Below are positions 6,288 through 6,897 of a stretch of 6,897 nucleotides of DNA, piece after piece; position 1 is the first letter of the stretch, and every line of letters starts with the position of its first letter. The position numbers were made by a program, and so were the translations under genes. The stretch covers positions 1-6,897 of the forward strand of contig JAEXTK010000100.1 in NCBI GenBank assembly GCA_023406985.1. Reading direction: 5' to 3'. The notes under the pieces were generated by a model. The model made no database searches and was not told where the DNA came from. It worked only from the letters and a program-made list of their open reading frames with translations. The stretch comes from Spirochaetota bacterium (GTDB lineage: Bacteria > Spirochaetota > Spirochaetia > Treponematales > Breznakiellaceae).

Positions 6288-6897
6288 ATGAACGAGGTGG
6301 AGAAAAAACGCTTTCAGGCCATCGGCAAGAAGGTCTGCGCGGCACTGGAGAAGAACGGGTTCGAGGCGCGGTACGTGGAAACGGGAACCGAGGCCTTGGA
6401 CTACATCGCCTCGCTCGTGAAGCCGGGCATGACCGTGGGCTTCGGCGGCTCGCAGTCGGTGAAGGCCATCGGGACCCACGCGAAGGTGACCGAACTCGGC
6501 GGGAAGATCGTGGACCATGCGACGCCGGGCCTCACGCCGGAGCAGAAGCTCGAGACCCTGCGGGCGGAGCTCACCTGCGACCTCTTCCTCTCCAGCACCA
6601 ACGCGCTGACCCTGGAAGGCGAACTGGTGAACGTGGACGGCAACGGCAATCGCCTGGCCGCGCTGACCTTCGGGCCCAAGAAGACCGTCGTGGTCGCCGG
6701 CGCCAACAAGATCGTCGCCGATCGGGAGGAAGCCTTCGCCCGCCTGGAGCTCACGGCCTCTCCCCAGAACAACATCCGCCTCAATACGCCGAACCCCTGC
6801 GTGAAGAGCGGCCACTGCATGGACTGCGCGGGCCAGACCCGCATCTGCCGGGCCTACGGCGTCCTCCGCATGAAGCCGAGCCTGAGCGATTTCACGG
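6288..6897 (+). CDS. LUD-domain protein (LutC/YkgG-like lactate utilization family), 3' end cut off
   Basis: 203 codons are present with no stop before the right edge; family members of this type are about 210-220 residues, so only the tail should be missing. Family features are KPGMTVGFGGSQSV (about 45-58), STNALTLEGELVNVDGNG and FGPKKTVVVAGANKIV, typical of the LUD (DUF162) fold. Near the C-terminus CVKSGHCMDCAGQTRIC places C171, C177, C180 and C187 in a cluster that could bind iron-sulfur or zinc. LUD proteins include LutC and part of LutB of the L-lactate oxidation complex, but this stand-alone type with cysteines is usually annotated only as lactate utilization protein and its reaction is not established. 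No lutA or lutB is visible, so a role in lactate oxidation is unproven. The ATG follows GGAGGA and its own promoter, indicating a separate transcription unit. Confidence 0.9.
   Translation, partial: MNEVEKKRFQAIGKKVCAALEKNGFEARYVETGTEALDYIASLVKPGMTVGFGGSQSVKAIGTHAKVTELGGKIVDHATPGLTPEQKLETLRAELTCDLFLSSTNALTLEGELVNVDGNGNRLAALTFGPKKTVVVAGANKIVADREEAFARLELTASPQNNIRLNTPNPCVKSGHCMDCAGQTRICRAYGVLRMKPSLSDFT

Noticed and set aside
4514..6289. A 591-codon minus-strand frame spanning the reductase, the divergent gap and the dehydrogenase.
   Set aside because: It crosses two well-supported genes in the wrong frame and shows no family motif; high G+C explains its length.
1..6897. CRISPR arrays, tRNA or rRNA genes, insertion-sequence ends, toxin-antitoxin pairs.
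   Set aside because: Reading both strands showed no spaced direct-repeat array, no cloverleaf or rRNA-like sequence, no transposase and no small paired ORFs with recognisable motifs.

Overview
The window is GC-rich bacterial DNA. A hand count gives 48 of 60 bases G+C at 1201-1260, 36 of 60 at 3781-3840 and 33 of 60 at 5701-5760, so composition falls outside the kdp genes. Strong GGAGG-type ribosome binding sites precede most genes. The gene set (Kdp potassium system, an iron-sulfur flavoprotein-type reductase, a LUD-domain protein with a cysteine cluster) would suit an anaerobic or facultative GC-rich bacterium such as a spirochaete, deltaproteobacterium or clostridial relative. That placement is inference; nothing here identifies the taxon.

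Layout: (1) Positions 1-3402, plus strand, are the end of a kdp operon: the last 29 codons of kdpC, then complete kdpD and kdpE. Each start overlaps the preceding stop (ATGA for kdpC/kdpD, 8 bases for kdpD/kdpE), so the genes are probably translationally coupled. KdpD senses K+ limitation or osmotic stress and phosphorylates KdpE, which activates the KdpFABC potassium pump encoded upstream, mostly outside the window. (2) Positions 3392-4495, minus strand, hold no intact gene but are not empty. Joining reading frames recovers the two ends of a GmrSD-type (DUF262 + DUF1524) restriction protein, broken by an in-frame stop, at least three frame changes, probable internal deletions and loss of its C-terminus exactly at the kdpE stop. 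(3) Positions 4496-4719 are a GC-rich spacer with several inverted repeats. (4) Positions 4720-5328, minus strand, encode a small flavodoxin-fold reductase with an iron-sulfur-flavoprotein cysteine motif. It is divergent, across 70 bases containing a 12-base perfect palindrome, from (5) positions 5399-6184, a DHRS1-like short-chain dehydrogenase. (6) Positions 6185-6287 contain an 18-base tandem repeat that duplicates the -35 box of a near-consensus promoter, which drives (7) a LUD-domain (LutC/YkgG-like) protein running off the right edge.

Only the kdp genes form an evident functional unit. The right half looks like a patchwork: a dead defence gene next to single-gene redox functions with their own signals. 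I did not find a convincing new multi-gene system. The most informative items are the restriction-gene fossil and the duplicated promoter element.
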